Position numbers and translations under genes: made by a program | The notes under the pieces: model-generated | Databases searched by the model: none | What the model saw: only the letters and a program-made list of their open reading frames with translations | Told to the model about the DNA's origin: nothing | Source: CAVVGZ01 sp963841845 | GTDB lineage: Bacteria > Chloroflexota > Anaerolineae > Anaerolineales > Anaerolineaceae | Assembly: GCA_963841845.1 (NCBI GenBank) | Contig: CAWJEG010000005.1 | Span: 372,001-436,000, forward strand | Length of the DNA: 64,000 nt | Direction of reading: 5' to 3' | Shown: piece after piece, positions 48,136 to 58,400 of the stretch | Layout: each line of letters begins with the position of its first letter | Position numbering within the stretch: the first letter of the stretch is position 1

Positions 48136-48203
48136 GCTGGAAATCAATCATTGTTGTTCGCCGAATCTCCTGTAAATTTTGATTTCCAGCAAAATGGTAT
48201 AAT
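48136..48203 (+). promoter_or_regulatory. 12-bp inverted repeat and extended -10 element, copy 3
   Basis: GCTGGAAATCAA (48136-48147) is exactly mirrored by TTGATTTCCAGC (48179-48190); five bases on lies TGGTATAAT (48195-48203). The first arm follows the copy 2 stop by 18 bases, so the pair may end copy 2 mRNA and/or regulate copy 3. Confidence 0.6.
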
Positions 48204-48317
48204 CAGGTGCGAAATTTTTTCGTCGGGATTTCAGGTTCCATTTTCCTTTCATCGGATTGTTATAAATTTACCCACCCCGAATAACACCTTGCCGGGGGTT
48301 GTGGAAATCACAAAATA

Positions 48318-51300
48318 ATGAACACTCCTGATATTAAATGGTTTAAGTGGGTGATCGCCGGTTTCCTAGCCGCATGCGGGGCGTACGGCTTTTCTTCCCG
48401 CTACAATGGCTTGATTGGCGCTTCACGCCAGGAAAAGCTTACCCTGCTTATGCCTGCTCTGATCGTTTCGGGAATACTATCCTATCTGTTGGTTTTTAAG
48501 ATATTTCCACGATGGGTGGATCGTCTCGGCTATAAAACCTTTTTCGGGATAATCCTTGCGAGCGCTCTGCTCTCCGCTGCAATTTTGCTCCGAATGTCTA
48601 CCCCTCCCCCGTTTCCGGAAAACCATACCCTTGAAATCACCCCCCTGAATCAAGGCAACCCCCTCTCAACCGGTTACTGGATTCAGATCCTCTCCTTGCA
48701 GCGTATTAAATTCCCGGATAAATCATCGATTAACATCGATCCTCAGGAACTGGATCTGCAGGGAGATTGGCAGGTTCATACCGGCAATATTCTCCAGTGG
48801 CAGGGTGGTGAGCCGGGTTCTGCTCGTTATCAGTCTTTCATGCAAGGAGGCATTGGCCTCGTTTTTCGCACAGGACCGGAACAGGAGATCATTCAAATTG
48901 AACTGGGATGGAAAAGATCAAATCGTTGACCTTTACACCCCGGTTGAAGGAACCAGGCTCGTAAATTTAGAACCGGGATTTAATTTACGTCTGGCAGATA
49001 CCAATCGTAAAATAATGGTCCTCTTTGCATTCCTGGCGGAATTCATAATCCTGACTGTCCTGATATTGCTATTAATACTGTTGCTTTACAGCCCGTACCA
49101 AAGCTGTTCGAAGCATCCGTCATCCCGGCTTATTGATCTCCAGTACTGCAATCCTGCTTTTTTTGTTATTTCTTACTTTCTCTATCCTTCAACCAGTAAA
49201 TTTTGAGGATCCCAACCTGGAGACTGTCATCCGGGAAATGTTGGACAAGCCTGAAGCGCCCATATTCCGTCACCAGCTTTTAACAATTGCAAAGTTGGAT
49301 GCCCCTGGTAAAACCATCTCCAACCTGGAAGGAATTCAATACCTGCGTAACCTTTCCGAACTCAACCTGCAGGATAACAGGATTGAGGATATTACCCTTT
49401 TGAGAAATCTTACAAAATTGACGATATTAAATTTGCGCGGGAACGCCCTAACAGAATTATCACCGTTATCCAAACTCACCAATCTGGTTTATCTCAATCT
49501 TCATTCCAACTCAAGCATTACCAGCATAATCCCACTGGAGAATTTGACCAGGCGGGAGACCCTTATCCTGCGGGATGTCCCCGTCAGGGATCAGGTTAAT
49601 GTCCTTAAGAATTTTCCCCATCTAAACCGCCTCAATTTACGCAATACCGGGTTGGCTGATACCACCACAATCGGCCAATTGATGGCCACCGGCACTCTGC
49701 AGGACGATCCTGTAACCGGGGTATCAGCAACCATAAATATCCTGGATAATCCAATTTTTGAAAATACCGGGGAATCCTTTGAGCCAATCCGCCCATACTG
49801 GGAAAATATCAATTCCCGGGCTCCGTTTCACCTGCCTGAAAACCAAACGCTTGCAGCTCCTATCTTCTCCCACCAGGCAGGATTCTACTCCTCCCCTTTC
49901 CAGCTCGAACTTTCCAGCCCGGAACCGTTTACCACGATCCGTTACACCCTCGATGGATCTGAACCAACCAGGTTTTCCCCAAAATATGGTGGCACCCATT
50001 CTTATCAAAAGCAGGCAGGGAGAACCAAACCAGTTATCAACCCTGATAAATAGCAAATCTACTTTAGGAATACCAGCAGGTGAAGTCTTCAAAGGGACTG
50101 TTGTCCGTGCAAAAACCTTTGATAATCTGCAGGTTGAAATCAGCGAAACAGTTACCCATACATATTTTGTTGATCAAGAAATAAAAGAAAAATATACCAT
50201 TCCAGTGGTTTCTCTGACCACCGACTCCATCCATTTATTTGATACCAGACAGGGCATATATAAAAATTACGATGAAAAAGGAATGTTGTGGGAAAGACCT
50301 GTACATGTTGAGTTTTTTGAATCTGGCGGGGATCCCGGTCTATCCGCAGTTGGGGCTATCCGAATACAAGGTGAAGGATCCAATGGATATCCCCAAAAAT
50401 CAGTCCGAATATATGCGAAAAATTCCGACCAGTCTGAGACCAACTTTCATTATGAGTTGTTTCCAGGTGTAGAAGACCGGGTAACCGAACAACCTGTTGT
50501 GGATTATAAAAACTTTATCCTGCGCAATTCAGGCAATGATTGGCATCGTACCATGTTCGCAGATGCTCTCATGCACAGCCTGGTCAGCCATACAACAATT
50601 GACACCCAGGCTTACCGTCCCGTTCTTGTCTTCATAAATGGAGAATATTGGGGAATCCACAACCTGCGCCAACGTATAGACGAACATTACTTCACTGCAA
50701 TGTATGGGATTGATCCGGATCAAATCACCATCATGAAGGCACGCATTAATAAGTATTATGATGGTCAAGGTATTTTCAGAGGGCAGCCTGAAGATGAAAA
50801 ACATTACGATGATATGCTTGAATTTTTAGCCACGGTGGATATCAGAGATCAAAATAATTTTGAAACGATTAGTACAATGATGGATACAGATAATTTCATC
50901 ACTTATCAAATTGCAGAAATTTATAGCGCAAATGCAGATTGGCCCCACAGCAATGTCATGTGGTGGAGATATGAAACGGATCAATACACGCCTGATGCTC
51001 CCCCCGGACAGGATGGCCGGTGGAGATGGATACTGATCGATACCGATTTAGGATTTGGATGGCCAAAATATGGCGGCTATAACAACAATACCCTGAACAC
51101 GGCCATAGAAAAACCGAATTTCGGATTTTTATTCCGATCCTTGTTAGAAAACGAGAAATTCCGCAATCAGTTTATCAATACTTTTGCCGATCATCTCAAT
51201 TCTTCGTTTAAATCGGAGCGGGTGATTGAAAGAATTAATGAAATGCAATCCGTCCTGCAGCCAGAGATGGAGGAACATATCCAGCGTTGGCGCACCATGG

Positions 51301-51683
51301 ATGATTCGATTGATGTATGGGAACAAAATGTGGATGGCTTGCGCCAATTCGCTCTCAATCGCCCTGATGTCGTCCGCCAGCATATTATTGAACAATTCGG
51401 CCTGCCTGGTACCGCCACCCTTAACTTGCAGGCTGACCCCGATAAGGGGTATATTCAAGTCAATTCTATTGCCATCAAACATGGAACTCCCGGGGTAATT
51501 GATCCCTCTGATTGGAGCGGGATTTATTTCAAGGGAGTACCGGTCCAGGTTTCGGCCGTCCCCCTCCCCGGTTTCCAGTTTACTGGCTGGCAGGGTATGG
51601 ACCGGGATCAGGACCAAACATCAATCTCCCTGGATCTTACCGGTGACCATTCCCTCCTGGCAAATTTCGCTCCCATACCGTAG
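48318..51683 (+). CDS. LRR-CotH membrane protein, copy 3 (three frameshifts)
   Basis: About 1121 residues after repair; ATG 48318. Membrane segments and extracytoplasmic domain as in copy 5, then only one LRR super-repeat (hence shorter), chitobiase-C-like TIRYTLDGSEPTRFSP, CotH domain (YPQKSVRIYA, ADWPHSNVMWWRYE, IDTDLGFG) and the terminal GFQFTGWQG module. Breaks: extra A near 48896, extra C near 49094, extra G near 49987. All three are one-base insertions, consistent with sequence error. Confidence 0.82.
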
Positions 51684-51742
51684 CTAATTTCTCATCAGGC
51701 AACCTATAGCTGGACCTTAACCCCTGGCGAACCATTCAATTT

Positions 51743-51766
51743 CCGGCAATTGCCGGATGGTATAAT
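51743..51766 (+). promoter_or_regulatory. Palindrome plus extended -10 element, copy 4
   Basis: Perfect 14-bp palindrome CCGGCAATTGCCGG (51743-51756) immediately followed by A and TGGTATAAT (51758-51766), about 105 bases before the copy 4 ATG. Confidence 0.6.
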
Positions 51767-51871
51767 CCCAAGGGAGATGATTCAGGCTGTTTTTGCATTC
51801 GCTTGTTTATTCATAATGGTATACCTTGTCCTGAATCATCCCATATTGCTGGTTACGGAATCTTGATCTAT

Positions 51872-54800
51872 ATGGGCGTCCCAGAAAACAAATGGCTGCG
51901 TTGGCTCATCACCGCATTCCTTGCGGTATGCTGGGCATATGCATATTCCGCCCGTTTTACTGGCTTTATTGGAGCCGCACGCACAGAAAAAATATTCCTG
52001 TTCGCAACATCTCTGATAGCTTTTGCCACCCTGCTTTTTGTCCTTCTAAGCCCGCTCCTGACCAGTTTGATCAGGTTTATTCATTTTAAATATCTGCTAA
52101 GATTTGTCATTCTAAGTATGATAATGGCAGCTTCAATCCTTTCATTATTCTCACAGCCTCCACCCTTTCCTGAAGACCATACCCTTAAGATCTCCACCCG
52201 GGCAAGCGACAATTCCATCCCAACCAGGAAACCAGTTCGAATATTATCGATAAATCGTGTCTACCAGCCAGATGGAGAACGCATTCAAATAGATCCATCG
52301 GAACTGGAACTTGCCGGTGAATGGCAGCAGCTGGCGGATAACAGCCTTTTACTGGATGATGACAACCCCGGATCAATTCTCTTTAATGACTTTATGCAGG
52401 CAGGAATTGAAGTTGTCCTTCAAACCGGACCGGGTCAAGGCATTGTTCAACTGAATTGGGACGGGAAGGAACAAATTATTGACCTGCGGTCTGATCAAAC
52501 ACAATCGGTCACAGAGCATCTTTTCCCTGCACGGAATCTTGCTGAAGCCGATTCTGTTCGTAAATTGCTTGTTGTTAGTGCAATTATTGCTGAGTTTTTT
52601 GCACTCACATCTCTTCTCCTGATAACCCTCATCGTAATTTTCTCATTCCTTAATCGGCTGGTGGTCATCCGCAATCCAGGCTTATTTTCAGCCAGTTTTG
52701 CGGTATTGATACTCCTTTTAGTGCTCTCAATTCATATAGAACAGCCGGTTCATTTTGAAGACCAGGGTCTCGGAGATGCAGTCAGAGCAGCGCTGGGTAA
52801 ACCAGACGAGGTCATCTTTCAGCATCAACTTCAAACCATCGCCATTCTTGATGCCTCAAACAGGGACATCTCCAACCTGGATGGCATCCAGCATTTAAGC
52901 AACCTGGTTGATCTCAATTTACGTGACAACCATATCGTGGATCTCACGCCTTTAAATCAGCTGAATAAATTGAAATCCTTAAACCTGCGCGGGAACAATA
53001 TTGTCAACATTGAACCCCTATCCCAACTCGCAAATTTGGAATACCTCAACCTGCATTCAAATTCCGGAATCAGGACGATCTCACCATTGGCACACCTGAT
53101 CCATTTAAAAACACTCATTTTACGAAATGTATCCGTAAACGACGAAATTGATATTCTTAGCAATCTGACCAAACTGCAGCACATAAATCTACGCAATACC
53201 GGCATATCCGATACCGGTATCATTGGCAGGTTGATGGAAAATGGGGCTTTGCAGGATAATCCTCAGGCAGGGGACAGAGCCGAGGTTGATATACGCGGAA
53301 ATCCGCTGGATATTAATACATTCGACAGCTACGCTTCTCTGCGTCCTTACTGGGAAAATATAAGCAGCCGGGTGCCCTATGTTTTACCTTATTACGCCAT
53401 CCTTGAGCCGCCCAAATTTTCCCGCCAGGCGGGTTTTTACACGGATGGGTTCCTGCTTGAACTATCAGCCAATGAACCCAATACCAGCATCCATTACACC
53501 CTGGATGGTTCCGAGCCAACCCGGGAGTCACCCATCTATACCACCCCCATCCCGATTGACAGTCTTCGGGGTGAACCCAGCCCGCTGGCAGATATTGCCA
53601 GCCAGTTGGCTTCACCCGACCAACTCTCCGATTTTGAGAATAATCCTTACAGGGAAGGCCCCGTGGATGAGGTCTTCAAAGCAAATGTGGTGCGTGCCAG
53701 GGTATTTCATAATCAGCGAAATGAAAGCAGCCCAACGATTACCAACACCTATTTTGTTGATGAGGACATATATGACCGGTACGGTCTTCCAGTGATCTCC
53801 TTATCCACCAATGCCGGGTATTTCTTCGATTATAAAGATGGTATTTACGTTATGGGAGAATTTTTCGATCGTTTTTATGATCCTGAATTAAAAAATCCTT
53901 TGCACCAACAGGCAAATTATCATCAGCGGGGTATGGAATGGGAGCGACCGGTTAACATCGAGTTCTTCGAACCGGGTGGAAAAACGGGCTTTTCCCAGGG
54001 AGGAGCCGTACGCATCCATGGCGGGCAAACCAGGGGGTATCCACAAAAATCACTCCGTTTCTATGCCCGTTCGGAGTATGGCTCTGAGGAGTCAATCAAT
54101 TATGAGTTATTCCCCGGGTTGCAAAACCGGATCGAAAATCAGCCCATTCTTCAATTTGATAATTTATTATTACTCAATTCTGGAAATGACTGGACTTCCA
54201 CCCTATTTCGCGATGCTCTCATGCAAAGCCTTGTAAGTCATACAAGCCTGGATATCATGGCATTTCGGCCGGTTGTGGTATTCCTCAACGGGGAATATTG
54301 GGGCATCTATAACCTGCGCCAGCGCCTGGATGAATATTACCTGGCTTCCAAGTACCAGTTAGATCCAGACAAGGTGGTTATCCTGCGATATTACCATGAT
54401 CTATTCAGGGGTAATCTGGAAGACAAGGATCATTATCGGTCGATGCTAAAATTTATCGGTGAAAACGATATGAAAGACCCGCGGAATTACGAGTACATCC
54501 AGACCTTGATGGATACAGACAATTTCATCGACTATCTCGCCTCTGAGATTTATTTTGCAAATACGGATTGGCCGCTCAATAATATCCGCTACTGGCGGTA
54601 CAAAACCGAAGCCTACGATCCGGAGGCTTTACCCGGACAGGACGGACGCTGGCGCTGGATGCTGTTCGATACAGATGCTGGTTTTGGATTGCTGGATAAA
54701 AATGGGTTGTATGACCACAATACGCTGGAGTTGGCTGAAGATCCGGTTACAAGTATCGGATATATCTTTTCCGCCTTGCTGGGAAACCAAGCATTCAAGT

Positions 54801-55312
54801 TCCAGTTTATCAATAGCCTGGCAGACCACTTAAACACATCCTTTGAGGAGCAGCGTGTCCTGGATAGTATTAACCAGATGCAGGTTGAATTACAGCCCCA
54901 AATGGACGAACAAATCCGCCGCTGGCGCACGATGGATGACTCGATTGAGGTCTGGGAGGGCAATGTGGAGAACCTGCGGGCATTCGCCCGAATCCGCCCG
55001 GATATTGTCCGCCAGCAAATAATCGAGCGCTTTGGTCTGCCAGGGACTGCCACCCTTACCCTGAAATCTGATCCGGAAAAAGGGTATGTCCAGATTAATT
55101 CCATCCCGATCACTGCAGATACTCCCGGGGTGAATGATCCAGGGGATTGGAGCGGAGTCTATTTTATGGATGTCCCTGTCCAAATCACTGCAATCCCCGA
55201 GCCGGGTTATCAATTCGATGGCTGGGAAGGGACTGAGCAGGATCAAGCCCGCATTGTTTTGAATCTGAAAGAAGATTTGACCCTGCGCCCCATTTTCACT
55301 ACCTTGCCTTAG
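51872..55312 (+). CDS. LRR-CotH membrane protein, copy 4 (intact)
   Basis: 1146 residues from ATG 51872 (MGVPENKWLRWLITAFLAVCW); an in-frame upstream start at 51803 would precede the conserved N-terminus by 23 residues. Plan: three N-terminal membrane helices, extracytoplasmic domain (about 95-230), two more helices, LRRs with one super-repeat, chitobiase-C-like SIHYTLDGSEPTRESP, CotH domain with YPQKSLRFYA, RDALMQSLVSHTSLD, NGEYWGIYNLRQRLDEYYL, NTDWPLNNIRYWRYK and FDTDAGFG, and a terminal EPGYQFDGWEG module. A roughly 25-residue insert (SPLADIASQLASPDQL...) lies between the chitobiase-like and CotH parts. No frameshift. Confidence 0.88.
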   Translation: MGVPENKWLRWLITAFLAVCWAYAYSARFTGFIGAARTEKIFLFATSLIAFATLLFVLLSPLLTSLIRFIHFKYLLRFVILSMIMAASILSLFSQPPPFPEDHTLKISTRASDNSIPTRKPVRILSINRVYQPDGERIQIDPSELELAGEWQQLADNSLLLDDDNPGSILFNDFMQAGIEVVLQTGPGQGIVQLNWDGKEQIIDLRSDQTQSVTEHLFPARNLAEADSVRKLLVVSAIIAEFFALTSLLLITLIVIFSFLNRLVVIRNPGLFSASFAVLILLLVLSIHIEQPVHFEDQGLGDAVRAALGKPDEVIFQHQLQTIAILDASNRDISNLDGIQHLSNLVDLNLRDNHIVDLTPLNQLNKLKSLNLRGNNIVNIEPLSQLANLEYLNLHSNSGIRTISPLAHLIHLKTLILRNVSVNDEIDILSNLTKLQHINLRNTGISDTGIIGRLMENGALQDNPQAGDRAEVDIRGNPLDINTFDSYASLRPYWENISSRVPYVLPYYAILEPPKFSRQAGFYTDGFLLELSANEPNTSIHYTLDGSEPTRESPIYTTPIPIDSLRGEPSPLADIASQLASPDQLSDFENNPYREGPVDEVFKANVVRARVFHNQRNESSPTITNTYFVDEDIYDRYGLPVISLSTNAGYFFDYKDGIYVMGEFFDRFYDPELKNPLHQQANYHQRGMEWERPVNIEFFEPGGKTGFSQGGAVRIHGGQTRGYPQKSLRFYARSEYGSEESINYELFPGLQNRIENQPILQFDNLLLLNSGNDWTSTLFRDALMQSLVSHTSLDIMAFRPVVVFLNGEYWGIYNLRQRLDEYYLASKYQLDPDKVVILRYYHDLFRGNLEDKDHYRSMLKFIGENDMKDPRNYEYIQTLMDTDNFIDYLASEIYFANTDWPLNNIRYWRYKTEAYDPEALPGQDGRWRWMLFDTDAGFGLLDKNGLYDHNTLELAEDPVTSIGYIFSALLGNQAFKFQFINSLADHLNTSFEEQRVLDSINQMQVELQPQMDEQIRRWRTMDDSIEVWEGNVENLRAFARIRPDIVRQQIIERFGLPGTATLTLKSDPEKGYVQINSIPITADTPGVNDPGDWSGVYFMDVPVQITAIPEPGYQFDGWEGTEQDQARIVLNLKEDLTLRPIFTTLP

Positions 55313-55392
55313 ACCGCATTAAAGGTTCGAACATATTATTTCCAGTTGTATTACCGCTCCAATTTCAACAATTTATTAGCATTCTGGCTGGA

Positions 55393-55401
55393 TGGTATAA
55401 T
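55393..55401 (+). promoter_or_regulatory. Extended -10 element (TGGTATAAT), copy 5
   Basis: Fifth occurrence of the nonamer, 95 bases before ATG 55496; TTTATT sits 18 bases upstream of the hexamer as a poor -35. Confidence 0.65.
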
Positions 55402-55495
55402 CCCGTAAGATATTTTTGGCAGGGTGGAGTGAGCTTGGTTTGAGTTCCACCCCCTTGAATCAGCAGACCACCAGGATTGTAGAATATTTTCAGAA

Positions 55496-58400
55496 ATGAG
55501 CATATCCAAGAATAAATGGTTCAAGTGGGGTTTAACTGCCCTCTTTTCTGTCAGCGCAGCTTACTCCATTGCTGCTCACTTTACCGGCTTTATTGGTGCA
55601 TCACGCCAGGACAAACTCGTTCTTCTGGGTTCATCCCTGCTTATCATCGGGATATTTTCCATTTTCCTGGTTACCAGGGTCCTGCCCGGGATCATCAAGG
55701 ATATCACCCGCCGCACAATGATCAGAACTGCGTTGGCCGCAATGTTCCTGGCACTTGCAGCGCTCCTGATCCTTCTACAGCCCCCTCCCTTTCCCGAAGA
55801 ACACTCCCTGGATATTACTGTCCTGGATCAAAGCAGTCCTCTCTCAGCGGGAAATTGGGTTCAAATCCTCTCCATCCAGCGTAGCAACCTCCCTGGAAAA
55901 TCCAGGCAGAATATCAGTTTGGCAGAGTTGGATTTCCAGGGAGATTGGCTGTCTCAAGCCGGTGATTCCTTGCTCTGGCAGGGAGGTGAACCCGGCTCCG
56001 CTCATTATCAAGGTTTTATGCAAGCAGGAATGCTGCTTAAATTCCGTACCGGTCCGGAACAGGGTATTGTTCAAATTCTCTGGGATGGGGGAGTACGCAC
56101 CCTGGACCTTTACGCCCCGGAGGATGGTTCTCATACCGAAATCCTTGATCCGCCTTTGAATTGGCGTAAGGCAGACTCCACCCGTCAATTTTTTGTAGTG
56201 GCTGCTTTTATGGCTAATTTCGTCAGCCTCTCGTACCTTCTTTTTTTCTGCGGCTTATTCATATCAAAAGTTACCACAAGGGGTTGGACCATTCGCTACC
56301 CCCGCCTGCTGATTTCAAGCACATTCATTCTCCTTTTATTACTGCTACTTAACTATTCCATCCTTCAGCCTGTCCAATTCGGGGATCCTAACCTGGAAGC
56401 GATTATCCGGGAGACACTCCACAACCCGGATAAACCCATCTTTAAACACCAGCTTCTCACCATTGCCGAATTAGATGCATCCTCCAGTCACATTTCCAAC
56501 CTGGAAGGCCTCCAGTATTTGCACAACCTCTCCGATCTCAATTTGAGAGATAATCAGATTACCGATCTCTCCCCGCTCACTGATCTCAGGTACTTGCATA
56601 CTTTGAACCTGCGTGGAAATAATATTAATAATCTAGCCCCACTTTCCACTCTCACCTCACTGGTTTACCTCAACCTCCATTCCAATCCCGGCATTACCTC
56701 CATTGCTCCTCTGGCTGACCTCGGCAATCTGGAAACCCTTATCCTGGCAAATGTTCCGGTTTCGCATCAGGTTCCGATTATCAACCGTTTTTCCCGGCTC
56801 AAGCATCTTAACCTGCGTAATACCGGCATCTCTGATATTTCGTCTCTCGCTGACCTTGTCGACCTGCTTTATCTCAACCTGCATTCCAATCCCGGCATTA
56901 TTTCCATCACTCCTCTGGCAGGTCTGTCCAGCCTGCAAACCCTCATTCTTGCAGAAGTGCCGCTGCAGGGGCAGGTTACTTCCCTCGATCTGTTCCCTGG
57001 CCTCCAGCACCTCAACCTGCGGAATACAGGTATCTCTGATCTTTCCTCACTCTCCTCTTTAACTTCCCTCGTTTACCTCAACCTCCATTCCAATCCCGAA
57101 ATCACCTCCATCACTCCCCTGACTGATCTAACCAGTCTGCAAACCCTCATCCTTGAGAATGTTCCGGTTGGAGATCAGATCGCTGTCCTCGGCAACTTTC
57201 CCGGCCTTATCCAGCTCAACCTGCGCAATACTTCCATTTCCGATACTTCCGTGCTTGGCCGGCTCATGGCTGATGGCGCTTTTCAGGATGAACCTCAATC
57301 AGGTTTGTTGTCCTCGCTTGATCTGCGGGATAATCCCCTCGATTTCACCATCAATGACAGTTATGCCCCTATCCGCCCCTTCTGGGATAATATCTCCTCC
57401 CGTGTTCCATTTGTCCTGCCGTATTTCTCCACCCTCCCTTCACCGGTCTTTTCCCACCCGGCAGGTTTTTACCCATCACCCTTCCTTCTAGAACTATCCT
57501 CAGACGACCCATCCGCCAGCATACATTACACCCTGGATGGGTCTGACCCAACCCGTGATTCGCCCCGTTATACGGATCCAATTCCCATCGAAAGCCGCTT
57601 CGGGGATACCAACCAGATCTCCGAAATTGAGGATGTTTCACCATACTGGCAAAAACCTGATGGCGAGATCTTCAAAGCCACTGTTGTGCGCACTAAAACA
57701 TTCCACAATCAGCTGGATTTATCCAGCCCTGTGGAAACGAGCACGTATTTTATAGATGAAAATATATTTAATCGCTACGGCATGCCGGTAGTATCCCTGG
57801 TAACAGAAGCTGACTACCTGTTTGATTATGAAGACGGCATTTATGTAATGGGCGAGATTTACGATACATCCTACAAGCCAGAACTAAAAAACGTCCTTTG
57901 GCAGCAGGATGCCAATTATCACCAGCGCGGCATGGAATGGGAGCGTCCAATCCATATTGAGATTTTCGAGGAGGACGGGCTGGCCGGCCTTACCCAGAAT
58001 GGCGTCATCCGCATCCATGGCGGGGCAACCAGAGGCTTTCCAAAAAAATCATTGCGCCTCTATGCCAGCCGGGAGTTTGATGCTCGGGATTCTTTCTCCT
58101 ACGAATTATTTCCAGGCCTGACAAATAAAGTGGACAACCAAACCATCGATCAGTTTGAGAATTTTCTATTGCGGAATGGGGGTAATGACTGGGATCAGAC
58201 CCTTGTACGGGACGTTCTCATGCAAAACCTGGTTAGCCATACACCGCTCGATACCCTGGCATTCCGTCCGGCGGTTGTGTTCTTAAATGGCGAATATTGG
58301 GGAATCTATTACTTTCGGCAATACCTTGACGAAAATTACCTTTCGTCCAGATACCAGGCTCAGCCGGACAAGCTGGTAATCCTGGAAAATGACCTTCGTA

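Noticed and set aside
40184..51683. Programmed frameshifting or phase variation in CotH copies
   Set aside because: Breaks fall at varied short homopolymers (2-4 bases), not at long slippery tracts, and the same kind of break hits unrelated single-copy genes.
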